Shown here piece after piece: positions 22,241 through 30,645 of a stretch of DNA of 31,238 bases. The notes below the pieces were generated by a model. The model ran no database searches. It saw only the letters and a program-made list of their open reading frames with translations, and was not told the origin of the DNA. Both the position numbers and the translations under genes were made by a program. Where the stretch lies: assembly GCA_049512335.1 (NCBI GenBank), contig JBEKXE010000038.1, forward strand, positions 1 through 31,238, given 5' to 3'. Positions within the stretch are counted from its first letter, which is position 1. Each line of letters begins with the position of its first letter. This DNA is from Lustribacter sp049512335 (GTDB lineage: Bacteria > Vulcanimicrobiota > Vulcanimicrobiia > Vulcanimicrobiales > Vulcanimicrobiaceae).

Positions 22241-22939
22241 GTGCACGCGACGGGGACGATAACCGGGCTTTCATCGATGGCCACCAAACAGCTGCTGGTC
22301 GATCTTTCGCGTTCGTTCGAGCAGTCCGCAGCGTGGAAGGTGGAGATCGAATCGATGGGCGGCGTGGATGCGGCGCGGCTGGTGCGCGGCGGCAAGGCGA
22401 TCGACGTCATCGTCCTCGCCTCGAACGTGATGGAGCAGCTCGAAAGCGAAGGCTGGGTTGTCCCCGGCACCCGCTCCGACGTCGCTCGTTCCGGGGTCGC
22501 CATTGCCGTACGCGCGGGCTTGGCGCGGCCGGCGATCGCGAGCGAAGATGACGTGAAGCAGGCGGTTCTCACAGGCGGCAAGATCTGCTACTCGACCGGA
22601 CCCTCCGGCGACTATCTAAAACGCCTCTTCGAGCGTTGGAACATCGGCGCTCAGATCGCCGATCGCACGGTCGAAGCGAAGCCCGGCACTCCCGTGGGCC
22701 AACTACTGGCACGTGGAGAAGCCGACCTCGGTTTCCAACAGCTGAGCGAGTTCCAGGATATCGCCGGTATCGACGTCGTCGGGCCGCTGCCGGCGGAGAT
22801 CCAAACGATAACGGCGTTCACCGCCGGCGTCAGCACGCGGTCCGCGCACCCCGACGGCGCCCGCGCGTTCGTCACGTATCTCATCTCACCCGAAACGCGA
22901 GCGGTAAAGCAAAAACTCGGCATGGAGGCGGCCGCGTAA
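22241..22939 (+). CDS. ModA-like substrate-binding domain protein without a signal peptide
   Basis: A 232-residue type II binding-protein fold close to molybdate-binding ModA and relatives. Features are QLLVDLSRSFEQS near the start, GKAIDVIVLASNVMEQLESEG (where ModA has pDVfaSA), YSTGPSGDYLKRLFERW and LLARGEADLGFQQLSE. It has no N-terminal hydrophobic segment and no lipobox, so it should stay in the cytoplasm. GTG 22241 is chosen because GGAGGG lies nine bases upstream; there is no upstream in-frame start that would supply a signal. It is followed after one base by the bicupin gene and then an NMT1-type SBP with no gap, forming one operon. A role as a cytosolic ligand sensor or carrier is possible. 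Confidence 0.82.
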   Translation: MHATGTITGLSSMATKQLLVDLSRSFEQSAAWKVEIESMGGVDAARLVRGGKAIDVIVLASNVMEQLESEGWVVPGTRSDVARSGVAIAVRAGLARPAIASEDDVKQAVLTGGKICYSTGPSGDYLKRLFERWNIGAQIADRTVEAKPGTPVGQLLARGEADLGFQQLSEFQDIAGIDVVGPLPAEIQTITAFTAGVSTRSAHPDGARAFVTYLISPETRAVKQKLGMEAAA

Positions 22940-22940
22940 C

Positions 22941-24041
22941 ATGAGTAAGGACCTCGATCAGGGAGAATTCATGACGGCCTGGCACACGGGCGTCAAAGCG
23001 TGGTCTAAACGCAACAAGGCCAGCTTGATCGGCACGGCCCGGAGCACGGATTACGTGCCGCCGTTTCGCCCCTTCGATCTGCTCGCGCTTCCCAATGCCT
23101 CCGCTGTGATCTTGGAAAACGCCGACCATCGCATCGGTGTCGAGAGCGTGTGCGGTGCGCAGCCGTTTTTCCGTCGCCACGTCGACTTCGACACGATCTA
23201 TTTTCAGTTCGCCGGAACGACAACGCTGGAAACCGAGTACGGCGAGTACGCGATGTCGCCGGGGGACCTGATGCTCGTTCCCGGCGGCACCGCGCATCGC
23301 GCCACGGGCACTGCGGACAGCCTTCGCTGGTTCGCGTACCTCAGCGATCCGGTGACCGATGCCATGGATGAGACGACGGCGCACACCGGCAACAGTTCGT
23401 TTCGCATGATCAGGCACGGCGGACCGAACTGGTCCATCCCGCCGGGAATGAAATCGCAGCGGAAAGGCGGGATCGTCGAGGAGCGGATGATCTGCTGGCA
23501 TCACGGTCCCGCCGACCGTACGGTGGTCGAACGCGACTACGATTCGCTCGCCGGCGTATCCAGCACGCGGCACGATGAATACCGCAGCGCGATCCGCCAA
23601 ATTCGAGCTTTCGATATCTTCACGGGTGTGGCGGGAAAACGTGGCGGCGTCGACCCGATTTTCCGGGCCGAGCATCTCGAGGTGAAGACGTACAACATCA
23701 CGGGCGAGCAGTTCGCTTTCCACCGGGCGCTTCGTACCGAAGAGGTCCACGTCCAATTTCGCGGTGACGCCACGGACACGTCCGAACTCGAGTCGGGCAC
23801 GTTCCATCCCGGCGACGCCTCCGTCATACCGCGCGGGATCGCGCACTCGGTGATCACGGTGCCGCCGGATTCGCCGGAGTTCCTGCGGCTGAACTTCTAC
23901 AGCAATCTCCCGTGGTCGTATCCGACCGACCTCACCCGGCACCGGTACCACAGCCGCTTCGAAGTTCAGACGATCGTTCACGAAGAGGCCGCTTGGCGCA
24001 TTGCCGCCGGATTAGTCGTACCTTCGCCGGCCGCACGTTAG
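22941..24041 (+). CDS. bicupin protein, homogentisate-dioxygenase-like layout
   Basis: A 366-residue protein with two cupin halves. The first shows FDTIYFQFAGTTTLETEYGEY, then MSPGDLMLVPGGTAHRATG, a standard cupin motif 2 with a final His. The second shows FAFHRALRTEEVHVQFRGD and FHPGDASVIPRGIAHSVI. The two-cupin layout and length recall homogentisate 1,2-dioxygenase-like proteins, but the complete metal-ligand set of a proven dioxygenase cannot be confirmed by eye. ATG comes one base after the ModA-like stop and the TAG stop touches the next GTG. It differs in sequence from the bicupin at 8752-9882, so they are not recent copies. An aromatic ring-cleavage or related oxidation is the likeliest role. 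Confidence 0.8.
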   Translation: MSKDLDQGEFMTAWHTGVKAWSKRNKASLIGTARSTDYVPPFRPFDLLALPNASAVILENADHRIGVESVCGAQPFFRRHVDFDTIYFQFAGTTTLETEYGEYAMSPGDLMLVPGGTAHRATGTADSLRWFAYLSDPVTDAMDETTAHTGNSSFRMIRHGGPNWSIPPGMKSQRKGGIVEERMICWHHGPADRTVVERDYDSLAGVSSTRHDEYRSAIRQIRAFDIFTGVAGKRGGVDPIFRAEHLEVKTYNITGEQFAFHRALRTEEVHVQFRGDATDTSELESGTFHPGDASVIPRGIAHSVITVPPDSPEFLRLNFYSNLPWSYPTDLTRHRYHSRFEVQTIVHEEAAWRIAAGLVVPSPAAR

Positions 24042-25046
24042 GTGCAGGTGCTCCGGCTAGCAACGGCGCTGGCCATCGCCTTTGCCGTCATGCTGTCGGC
24101 ACCACCGGTCGGTGCTGCCGGCGCGAACCTTACGATCTCGATTCCGTCAATCGACATGGGCGACGCCCCGTATTTCGTCGCGCAGCAAAAGGGCTATTTC
24201 GCTGGCGAAGGTCTGCACGTCGATTTCACCTTCGCCGGCGGCGGGATTGCGACGCCGGCGCTGATCGCCGGCAGCATCCAAGCAAGTGCCTCGGGCTCGG
24301 CGGGGCTGAGCGCGATCCTGCACGGCGCCGACTTGCGCATCGTTGCCGTATTTGACGATTCCCCCGCCTATCAATTGTGGGCGCACGACGACATTCGCAC
24401 GCTCGAGGACCTCAAGGGGAAAGCGATCGGCATCGCCACGCGGGGCGACACGTTCGAGCTGTCGACGCGACTCATGTTGCAGAACGCGGGCTTCTCGCCG
24501 GATGCCGTTGCGTACACGCCGCTCGGTTTCGGGGCCAATGCCGGAGCCGCGTTCGCCGGCGGCGGATTGCCGGCGGTCGTTCTGTCGCGAAGCGAAGCGC
24601 GCGAGCTGCAGGACCGGGGAGAGTTGAAGAACGCTCACCTATTGTTGGATTACGCCGGCAAATTGAAGATGCCGATGGATGCGCTTGCCGTATCGCAGAA
24701 GCTCCTCATCGAAACCCCGGATATCGCGCGACGCATGCTGCGGGCCATCGCCAAAGGCTCGCGCTATATGGTCGCAAACAAGAGCCAAACCATCGCGATC
24801 GTCGCGAAGTACCAGAAGGACCCGGCGCCGTCACGACTCGCCGCCGACTACGACCTCTTCCTGCGCGCCTTCGTACCGACGTTGTCGATTACGAAGGACG
24901 TCGCCGCGAAGGACCTGGCCGTGCGAGCGACGATGGCCAGCGTCGCGCCCGCCGAAATCCCGGCGGTCGAGCGGACATACGACTTCAGCTTGGTTCGTTC
25001 GATCGACACGGAGCTCGACGCAAGCCACTGGAAGCCCGTTCCCTAA
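24042..25046 (+). CDS. ABC transporter substrate-binding protein, NMT1/SsuA-like
   Basis: A 334-residue binding protein starting at GTG 24042, directly after the bicupin stop. Residues 1-26 form a Sec signal (MQVLRLATALAIAFAVML, then APPVGAAGA). The mature part has NLTISIPSIDMGDAPYFVAQ, GYFAGEGLHVDFTFAGGG, GSIQASASGSAG and TLEDLKGKAIGIATRGD, the standard NMT1 order. It is the third gene of the ModA-like/bicupin operon. Its last codons form one arm of the strong terminator hairpin at 25030-25056. No transporter components are linked; the Rieske oxygenase on the other side of the terminator could act on the same compound. Confidence 0.9.
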   Translation: MQVLRLATALAIAFAVMLSAPPVGAAGANLTISIPSIDMGDAPYFVAQQKGYFAGEGLHVDFTFAGGGIATPALIAGSIQASASGSAGLSAILHGADLRIVAVFDDSPAYQLWAHDDIRTLEDLKGKAIGIATRGDTFELSTRLMLQNAGFSPDAVAYTPLGFGANAGAAFAGGGLPAVVLSRSEARELQDRGELKNAHLLLDYAGKLKMPMDALAVSQKLLIETPDIARRMLRAIAKGSRYMVANKSQTIAIVAKYQKDPAPSRLAADYDLFLRAFVPTLSITKDVAAKDLAVRATMASVAPAEIPAVERTYDFSLVRSIDTELDASHWKPVP

Positions 25047-25056
25047 ACGGGCTTCC
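25030..25056. terminator. strong bidirectional terminator between the SBP and the Rieske gene
   Basis: GGAAGCCCGTT at 25030-25040 is perfectly inverted as AACGGGCTTCC at 25046-25056 with a five-base loop. The hairpin includes the stop codon of the rightward SBP, and GCTTT follows on the plus strand. The convergent Rieske gene ends at 25060, so one hairpin serves both. The T run is short. Confidence 0.7.
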
Positions 25057-25059
25057 GCT

Positions 25060-26325
25060 TTACCACCTCGCGACGAGTTCGGGAGCGAACGCTTCACGCC
25101 AGTCGCGGCTGGAGTCGAGATAGTCATCGAAGGGACGCACGTCGCGATAGGCCGCCGGATCGACGCCGCGCGGTTGTTCGCCGCGCCCTACCGCATCGAT
25201 CGCCTCGAAGAGCAACTGCCGCGCGGCGATGATCGCCGCGTCGCTCGTGCCGAGATGCTCGCGGGAACGGTCGCAGATCGGACCCATCCCTTCCTGCAGG
25301 GCGTAGTCCTGCGTATTTACCCCCGGGATACCGGTATAGGTACGCGTCCGTTGGACCTCCCGGTCGATGAAATAATCGTTCTCTGCGTTCGCCTTGAGTT
25401 TGTACTCGGGGAGCAGGTCTGCTTTGCCGCGACCACACTCGCTCTCGTGCTTCCAGATGATCTCGTCGGTAAGCGGAAATGCCGGGTCGTAGCTCCACAG
25501 GGTGTTGTACACGTAGGTCGTCTCATCGTCGCGCGGGACCCACAGATGGCCGGCGAGCTTGGGCGCTTTTGCGCGTTCTCCCGTCCGGGACGTCACTGCC
25601 CCGCGCATCTGCTGCGCCGGCATGACATAATGATAGATGCGCGTGTAGGTTTCATCGTGCCCTACGGTACGTACCGATGCATAGCGGTAACCGTACGCGT
25701 TCTTTTCCACCTCGAGCCGCGGGTGACCGTCGCGACGCGGCAGTGACGTGCTCGTGATGTCGTTACGGTGCGCGTACGACGAGTGAGCGGTATCGATTCC
25801 GCCCTCGAGACCTTGCAGCCAGTTGCACGCTTCGAACGTCTTCGAAACAAAACGATGGCTTGCCGGCGTGCGGATCCACTCGTAGTCGGGCGGCGGCGGT
25901 TGCAATGCCGGCGGCCCCATGTACGTCCAGACGACTCCGCCGCCTTCCCAGGTGGGGTATGCCGTAATCCGCACTTTGGTCTTGAACAGCGAGTCCGGCG
26001 GTTCCGAGGGCATGTCGGTGCAGGCGCCGTGGCGATCGAATTTCCAGCCGTGGTAGACGCAGCGCAAGCCGCATTCCTCGTTGCGCCCGAAGAACATCGG
26101 TGCACGCCGGTGCGGGCAGGCATCCTCTACGAGACCGACGATCCCCGTGCTGTCGCGGAAGGCGACCAAGTTCTCGCCCAGGAGGCGAACCCGCACCGGC
26201 GCTCCGTCGGCATCGGGAAGCTCTTCCGAGAGCGCGGCCGGCAGCCAGTACCGCCGGAAAAGTTCGCCGCACGGCGTTCCCGGACCGACGCGGGTGATCT
26301 TCTCATTATCAGCAGGTAACAGCAA
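25060..26325 (-). CDS. Rieske [2Fe-2S] aromatic ring-hydroxylating oxygenase, catalytic subunit (phthalate oxygenase-like)
   Basis: A 421-residue oxygenase component. The Rieske cluster ligands are C70-P-H72 and C89-V-Y-H92 (AC-PHRRAP ... RCVYHGWKFD). The mononuclear iron site shows E-G-G-I-D-T-A-H-S-S-Y-A-H with D178, H181 and H186, giving the family D/E-x2-4-D-x2-H-x4-H pattern. Length and the EGGIDTAHSSYAH form match the phthalate 4,5-dioxygenase/vanillate-type (group I, alpha-only) oxygenases, which add O2 to or demethylate aromatic acids. These need a ferredoxin-reductase, which is absent from this window. It starts at ATG 26325 and is a single-gene unit, convergent with the SBP across a terminator. 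Confidence 0.93.
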   Translation of the reverse strand: MLLPADNEKITRVGPGTPCGELFRRYWLPAALSEELPDADGAPVRVRLLGENLVAFRDSTGIVGLVEDACPHRRAPMFFGRNEECGLRCVYHGWKFDRHGACTDMPSEPPDSLFKTKVRITAYPTWEGGGVVWTYMGPPALQPPPPDYEWIRTPASHRFVSKTFEACNWLQGLEGGIDTAHSSYAHRNDITSTSLPRRDGHPRLEVEKNAYGYRYASVRTVGHDETYTRIYHYVMPAQQMRGAVTSRTGERAKAPKLAGHLWVPRDDETTYVYNTLWSYDPAFPLTDEIIWKHESECGRGKADLLPEYKLKANAENDYFIDREVQRTRTYTGIPGVNTQDYALQEGMGPICDRSREHLGTSDAAIIAARQLLFEAIDAVGRGEQPRGVDPAAYRDVRPFDDYLDSSRDWREAFAPELVARW

Positions 26326-26631
26326 CGGTTCGGCTCCTCACGGGATGACGGTTCGGCATAAACAGCTTGCTCTGAACCTGTGAAGAATGGCTGCCTGCGA
26401 GATGAAGAACCTGTGAACGAGCCGGTTTCACCCGGCCGAAGAAACGAGCAACGGGCACGTCGCTCGGCCCTGATCCGCTGGAAGGTTTCTTTCCGTCTCC
26501 CGCGTCAAGCATCCGGCGCTGATCTGCGGCGTCATCGCGTTGCTCATAGCGCTCGCCTTTCCGCTCCTGCAAGCGGGCTCGCCGGCCGCGCAACATTGCT
26601 GACGTAAAACATGAGCAAAGAGGGACCGTGC
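26326..26631. other. 306-base intergenic region without a supported gene
   Basis: The region separates the Rieske gene from the divergent membrane protein. It contains two imperfect copies of GAACCTGTGAA (near 26374 and 26407). A start-less open frame at 26474-26602 encodes a hydrophobic stretch (KHPALICGVIALLIALAFPL) ending in QHC. With no ATG, GTG or TTG between the preceding TGA and the hydrophobic segment, I do not call it a gene. Confidence 0.5.
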
Positions 26632-27195
26632 ATGCAGGACTCTACACCTCCGGAGTCACGTCAGACGTCGACCCGTCGATCGCTTAACGAAGTCGCGACA
26701 TCATTCGACCGGACAGCGTCCCCGGCGCCGCTCTCGCCTTCCGAGCTAGACGTTCTCCTCAAGGAATACGTGCAAAACGTTGAGCTCGCTAACAATGCCG
26801 AAAACCATCGCTCGACCGTCATGTCGTTTATCTTCGTCGGTATCGGTGCGGTGGTGTACGCACTCGCTGCACTCAAATTTGATCCGCAGTATTGGCCCGT
26901 CGCAATGTCCGTAGGGCTCCTCGGTGCCTTTGCGGCGCTGTTGTCAAATATCTACCACGAGCGTTGGATGTATTTTATGATGTTGGCAAGAGGCTATCGA
27001 TGGCGCATCGGGGCCGCTTTGCCGGCCGTTCGTCTCGAAGAGATTCGCGTGTCGGCAAAGGCAGCGCATCGGGAAGAATTCAAGCGGCGCTTTCCTCTCT
27101 ACTCAGCCTGGCAATGGCTGGCGGTCGGAATTTCAATTGCCGGATTCGCTTATGCCGCGATGATGATCGTTGCCGTCATCGCGAGATCGAAATGA
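26632..27195 (+). CDS. three-helix membrane protein of unknown function
   Basis: About 187 residues from ATG 26632, which has AGAGGGA seven bases upstream; the ATG at 26611 would add seven residues but has no SD. Numbered from 26611, membrane segments lie at about 71-88 (MSFIFVGIGAVVYALAAL), 95-115 (WPVAMSVGLLGAFAALLS) and 167-190 (WQWLAVGISIAGFAYAAMM). A helical charged stretch precedes the first helix (LLKEYVQNVELANNAENHR), and a basic linker (YHERWMYFMMLARGYRWR ... REEFKRR) separates the second and third. The two-helix hairpin followed by a cytosolic linker recalls small sensor/effector membrane families, but I do not recognise a specific one. Its base composition is visibly less GC-rich than its neighbours, hinting at separate ancestry. 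Confidence 0.8.
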   Translation: MQDSTPPESRQTSTRRSLNEVATSFDRTASPAPLSPSELDVLLKEYVQNVELANNAENHRSTVMSFIFVGIGAVVYALAALKFDPQYWPVAMSVGLLGAFAALLSNIYHERWMYFMMLARGYRWRIGAALPAVRLEEIRVSAKAAHREEFKRRFPLYSAWQWLAVGISIAGFAYAAMMIVAVIARSK

Positions 27196-27199
27196 TCCT

Positions 27200-27715
27200 T
27201 CACGGGTATAAGAGATCGCTCGCATCGCGGACGATGAATTTGTCGCGCCGCGCTATGAAGTCGCACATCACCGCAGCCACGGCCTCGATCCGCTCGCGAT
27301 CGAGCGCGTGGCCGGCACCGTAGATCAGGATCGGATGCGCGCGCGGCAACGCGGCGCACAGCGCATCCGCGGCGCTTGGCGGTACGCGCGCATCCTCCGT
27401 GCCGAGGAGGAGCAGGATCGGCATATCCGGGGCCGCCGCTGCCGCCGGCAGCGGCCCGAGCACGGGGGCAATGAGGATGAGCGCCGCGCACGACTCACCC
27501 GTGGCGCGGGCGAGGGCAAGCGCGGCCGCGGCGCCGCTCGATTGCCCGATCAGCACGAACTCGCCGAGCTGCGGCGAGATCGCCGCTACGGCGCGAGCAT
27601 CCGTCGATGACGCCGCGAGGGCAACCACACGGTGATCCTGAGCAAGGCGCTGGGCGAGCGGTGAGGCGCCGGACGCGCCGTCGGGAAGCAGCCAGAGGAC
27701 GGCCGGGCTAGACAA
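27200..27715 (-). CDS. small alpha/beta-hydrolase fold protein
   Basis: About 171 residues, counted from TTG 27715, which overlaps the upstream LLM stop (TTGTCTAG). It has the nucleophile elbow G-Q-S-S-G (in VLIGQSSGAAAALALA), an acidic residue in LLLGTEDARVP and the catalytic His in IYGAGHAL, so the triad is complete. It is short for the fold, like the dienelactone-hydrolase branch, and lacks a lid. The SD is weak, and the upstream frame simply continues as antisense-like composition through the LLM gene, so the true start is uncertain. It converges on the membrane protein with 4 bases between stops. Overlap with the LLM gene suggests a shared operon, perhaps ester or lactone cleavage after flavin oxidation. 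Confidence 0.75.
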   Translation of the reverse strand: MSSPAVLWLLPDGASGASPLAQRLAQDHRVVALAASSTDARAVAAISPQLGEFVLIGQSSGAAAALALARATGESCAALILIAPVLGPLPAAAAAPDMPILLLLGTEDARVPPSAADALCAALPRAHPILIYGAGHALDRERIEAVAAVMCDFIARRDKFIVRDASDLLYP

Positions 27716-28817
27716 GGACGGAATCTCGGAGCTGCGGCAGCACCTTGCTCGCGAACAGTTCGATCGAGTGGAGCGTCCGATCGCCGAGTTCGAACGCGGG
27801 GATGACGTCGAAGATGCCGGCACCAAGTTGCCGGCGAATCCGCTCAGCTTGCGCCAGTACGGTGGCCGCGCTGCCGAGCATGACCTGACCGAGTTCGAGC
27901 CGGTCTGCAAGCTCGTGATGGCCTCGCACGCGACCGCTCTGTCGCTCGTGGTCGGCGCCATAATAACCGGTGCCGGCAATCGTCGCCTCGAGAGCTTGGT
28001 TCGCGAGCACCGGACTGCCGCGCTGGCGACGGGCGTGGCTCGCTTCGAAGTCGGCGGCAGCCTGCTCGTCGCTGTCGGCGACATGAAATCCGAGGCGATA
28101 CAGGATGTTCTCGGGCGTCGGGGTCCAGCCGGCCTCGTTTGCCGCGGCGCGATAGCGACGGGCGGCCTCGGTCGCGAGCGGCAACGTCGTTACCGCGAGC
28201 CCCAGCGAGACGCGGTTGCGTCCGGCGAAGACGGCGGATTCCGGGCTCGAGCCCGACATGAAGATCGGCGGATGCGGCTGTTGCACGGGACGCGGCCAGA
28301 TCGAGATCGCACGGAACTCGAAGAACCGGCCCTGCCAGCCGAACGGCCTGGGCTGCGTCCACGCCTCGCGGATGAGGAGTAGCGCCTCCTCGAACCGCGC
28401 CCGCGATTCCGCCGGATTGGTATTGTACGTCACCGCCTCGTTGGGCGTACCGCGCAGCATGCCGGCGACGATACGGCCGTTGCTCATCGTGTCGAGCATG
28501 GCCACTTCTTCAGCGACGCGGACCGGATTCAACATCGGAACCAGCGATCCGAGGAGCGCGATCTTCGCGCGCTTGATGACTTGCGTCATCGCGCCGGCGA
28601 ACACCGTCGGATTCGGCGTCAGCGCAAACGGCCCAAAATGATGCTCGGTAAGGCCGACCCAATCGTAGCCAAGCTCGTCGGCGAGTTTGAACTGCGCCAG
28701 CGAATTGGACATCGAGCGCTCGGCTTCCTCAGCAATATAGCCGTCGCTCGGGGTCGGCCAGCCGCTCGCAACGGTGCCGCCATAGAATACGGGGGAAGTG
28801 AAGGAGGCCTGAAACAT
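27708..28817 (-). CDS. LLM class flavin-dependent oxidoreductase (luciferase-like monooxygenase)
   Basis: A 369-residue bacterial luciferase-like enzyme, which uses FMNH2 and O2 (or F420) from a partner reductase. Family landmarks are DWVGLTEHHFGPFALTPNP near residue 55, IALLGSLVPMLNPVRVAEE, VAMLDTMSNGRIVAGMLRG and PHPPIFMSGSSPESAVFAGR, all conserved in position. Length is normal. It begins at ATG 28817 with a purine-rich GAGAGAG just upstream and is divergent from the PotD-like gene. The stop overlaps the TTG of the small hydrolase. Neither a flavin reductase nor F420 genes are nearby, so cofactor choice is unknown. Confidence 0.93.
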   Translation of the reverse strand: MFQASFTSPVFYGGTVASGWPTPSDGYIAEEAERSMSNSLAQFKLADELGYDWVGLTEHHFGPFALTPNPTVFAGAMTQVIKRAKIALLGSLVPMLNPVRVAEEVAMLDTMSNGRIVAGMLRGTPNEAVTYNTNPAESRARFEEALLLIREAWTQPRPFGWQGRFFEFRAISIWPRPVQQPHPPIFMSGSSPESAVFAGRNRVSLGLAVTTLPLATEAARRYRAAANEAGWTPTPENILYRLGFHVADSDEQAAADFEASHARRQRGSPVLANQALEATIAGTGYYGADHERQSGRVRGHHELADRLELGQVMLGSAATVLAQAERIRRQLGAGIFDVIPAFELGDRTLHSIELFASKVLPQLRDSVLV

Positions 28818-28911
28818 CTCTCTCGATTCCGACGCGCCGACGGGCGGCGCTTTACGAGACCGTGTACTGCTCGATAGTTACGATACCATTGTGTGTCGTA
28901 GTGGGGCTCTT

Positions 28912-29997
28912 ATGCGATGCTTGCGGATTGTCGCCTCGATCGTCTTGACCGCGCTCCTCGTCGCGCCCGCCGGCGGTCAAAATGCCACTTCCGGGTACGT
29001 CGAGCCGCCGAACCTCACGGCCCTGGCGGCAGCCGCCGCAAAAGAGGGCACGCTCGATCTTGCCGTCGGCGACTCGTTCGGCGGAGCGGCCGCCGCGCAG
29101 ATCATGCAAGAGCACATCAACCGGCGCTACCACATCAACTTGTCGATCAAGTACGCGCCGATCAACGGTGGTGTGCCGTTCGTGCTGCAACTCGTGCAAG
29201 AAGTCCGGGCGGGCCAGACCGCCAGCTCCGATGTGATGTTCACCGCAACGAACAGTTCGGTGATCCCCTACGTGCAGCAGATCGATTGGCGCAAGTACGT
29301 CCCGGGTCTCCCGGAAAACGCGATGATCTATGACAAGCACGCCGTCAAAGTCTTGGCTTCGATCAACGCGTTCTCGTACAACACCAAGCTCGTGCCGGCC
29401 GGCCAAGTGCCGAAATCGTTTGCCGATCTGTTGAGCCCGCGGTGGAAAGGCCGGATCGCGAGCTCACCCTACGATGGTTCGTTTCTCGCCTACACCGGCT
29501 TCCCGAGCGTGTTCGGGCATCAGGGCATGCTCGACTACGTCAAGAAATTCGCGCAGCAGCTCAACGGGCTCATGACGTGCGGCGGGATCGACCGCGTCGT
29601 CAGCGGAGAGTTCGAGATCTTCGGACTCGACTGCGGCGATCACGAGGTGCGCTTGCGCCAGCGCAAAGGCATGCCGATTGCCTCGATCTATCCGCGGGAG
29701 GGCACCTCGCTCGATTACGTCTCGCCGGCGGTCCCCAATACTGCGGCCCACCCGAACGCGGCGCGACTCTTCATCGCCTTTCTGCTCACACGGGAGGGTC
29801 AAGACATCCTCTGGGATCAGGTCGGCGAGGACAGCGACATCCTGCCGGGCTCCCACATGGCCAAGATCATCGCGGGTTTGCGCCGGCAGGGGGTGAAGAT
29901 GATCGAGGGCACCCAGGGCACCGGCCTCGATATAGAGCATCCTGAGGCTACCGGCTACGCGAAAGAAATCGACGCTATCATCAATCAGAGTAAGTAA
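28912..29997 (+). CDS. extracellular solute-binding protein (PotD/AfuA-like)
   Basis: A 361-residue type II binding protein of the spermidine/putrescine-iron class. Residues 1-23 are a Sec signal (MRCLRIVASIVLTALLVAPAGG). Mature features are AAAAKEGTLDLAVGDSFGG, QLVQEVRAGQTASSDVMFTA, PKSFADLLSPRWKGRIASSP and, near the C-terminus, HPNAARLFIAFLLTREGQ, the last being typical of this class. I choose ATG 28912 (TGGGG five bases upstream). A GTG at 28891 sits six bases after a TACGAT box and would add seven residues on a leaderless message. The gene is divergent from LLM and followed after 23 bases by the SRPBCC gene. No permease or ATPase follows. Confidence 0.9.
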   Translation: MRCLRIVASIVLTALLVAPAGGQNATSGYVEPPNLTALAAAAAKEGTLDLAVGDSFGGAAAAQIMQEHINRRYHINLSIKYAPINGGVPFVLQLVQEVRAGQTASSDVMFTATNSSVIPYVQQIDWRKYVPGLPENAMIYDKHAVKVLASINAFSYNTKLVPAGQVPKSFADLLSPRWKGRIASSPYDGSFLAYTGFPSVFGHQGMLDYVKKFAQQLNGLMTCGGIDRVVSGEFEIFGLDCGDHEVRLRQRKGMPIASIYPREGTSLDYVSPAVPNTAAHPNAARLFIAFLLTREGQDILWDQVGEDSDILPGSHMAKIIAGLRRQGVKMIEGTQGTGLDIEHPEATGYAKEIDAIINQSK

Positions 29998-30020
29998 GTA
30001 ACGACGAGAGGTAACCATCG

Positions 30021-30605
30021 ATGGCTGAAACATTCGAAACCCGCCGTGAGCTGCAGCTGAACGTATCGGCCGACGAGGCGTGGGAATGGTTGTCGAACAT
30101 CAGTAACGCGATGACCGTCAATCAATTCCACGTGGGGCTCGACTGCGATTCCGCCGACGTGCGTGACCCGCGCGTGGGCCTCGACGTGCCGATCGTCCAC
30201 GAGATTTACGGCAAGCGACACGTGCGGCTTGGCAAAATCACGCAGTACGGCGACTACGAAGTTGCTTGGGGCGAACGCCTCCCCGATCCGAACGCCAAAG
30301 ATCCATTTCCGCACAGCGAAGGTTGGAAGGTAGAATCACTCGGCCCGAGCTCGTGTCTGCTCCGCAACCGCATACGGGGACGGCCGATGTACCCGCTGGT
30401 GGACATCATCGGTAAGGAGTTGTGGGACCTGAGGATGCCGTTGATCCTCGACAACGACCTTCAAGATGTGGCGTTCACGCTCGGCGCGATCGAGCGCAAG
30501 CAGCACTTCGAGCTGCCGCCCCTCGTTTCGGTGCTCCATCGCCTCGCCCAGGCTAATGAAATCAACGGGTTGAACGCGAAAGACTTCTTCGACTCATTCG
30601 TCTAA
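30021..30605 (+). CDS. SRPBCC (START-like) family protein
   Basis: A 194-residue soluble protein with the START/Bet v1-like pattern: FETRRELQLNVSADEAWEWLSNI at the N-terminus, a beta-rich middle (VGLDVPIVHEIYGKRHVRLG, YGDYEVAWGERLP) and a long C-terminal part that carries LRMPLILDNDLQD. SRPBCC proteins bind hydrophobic ligands and include aromatase/cyclases and the catalytic domains of ring-hydroxylating oxygenases; no catalytic residues can be named here. The SD GAGAGG is nine bases before ATG. It is probably co-transcribed with the PotD-like SBP, suggesting that it binds the imported compound or a product. Confidence 0.78.
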   Translation: MAETFETRRELQLNVSADEAWEWLSNISNAMTVNQFHVGLDCDSADVRDPRVGLDVPIVHEIYGKRHVRLGKITQYGDYEVAWGERLPDPNAKDPFPHSEGWKVESLGPSSCLLRNRIRGRPMYPLVDIIGKELWDLRMPLILDNDLQDVAFTLGAIERKQHFELPPLVSVLHRLAQANEINGLNAKDFFDSFV

Positions 30606-30645
30606 CGTGAATTTCCGGTCGCGGCCGATCTAAAGCCGCTACGTT
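30604..30645. terminator. weak candidate bidirectional terminator
   Basis: AACGT (30604-30608) and ACGTT (30641-30645) enclose GCGGC (30621-30625) and GCCGC (30635-30639), so a nested hairpin can form between the convergent SRPBCC and crotonase genes. The stems are short and no T tract follows. Confidence 0.3.
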
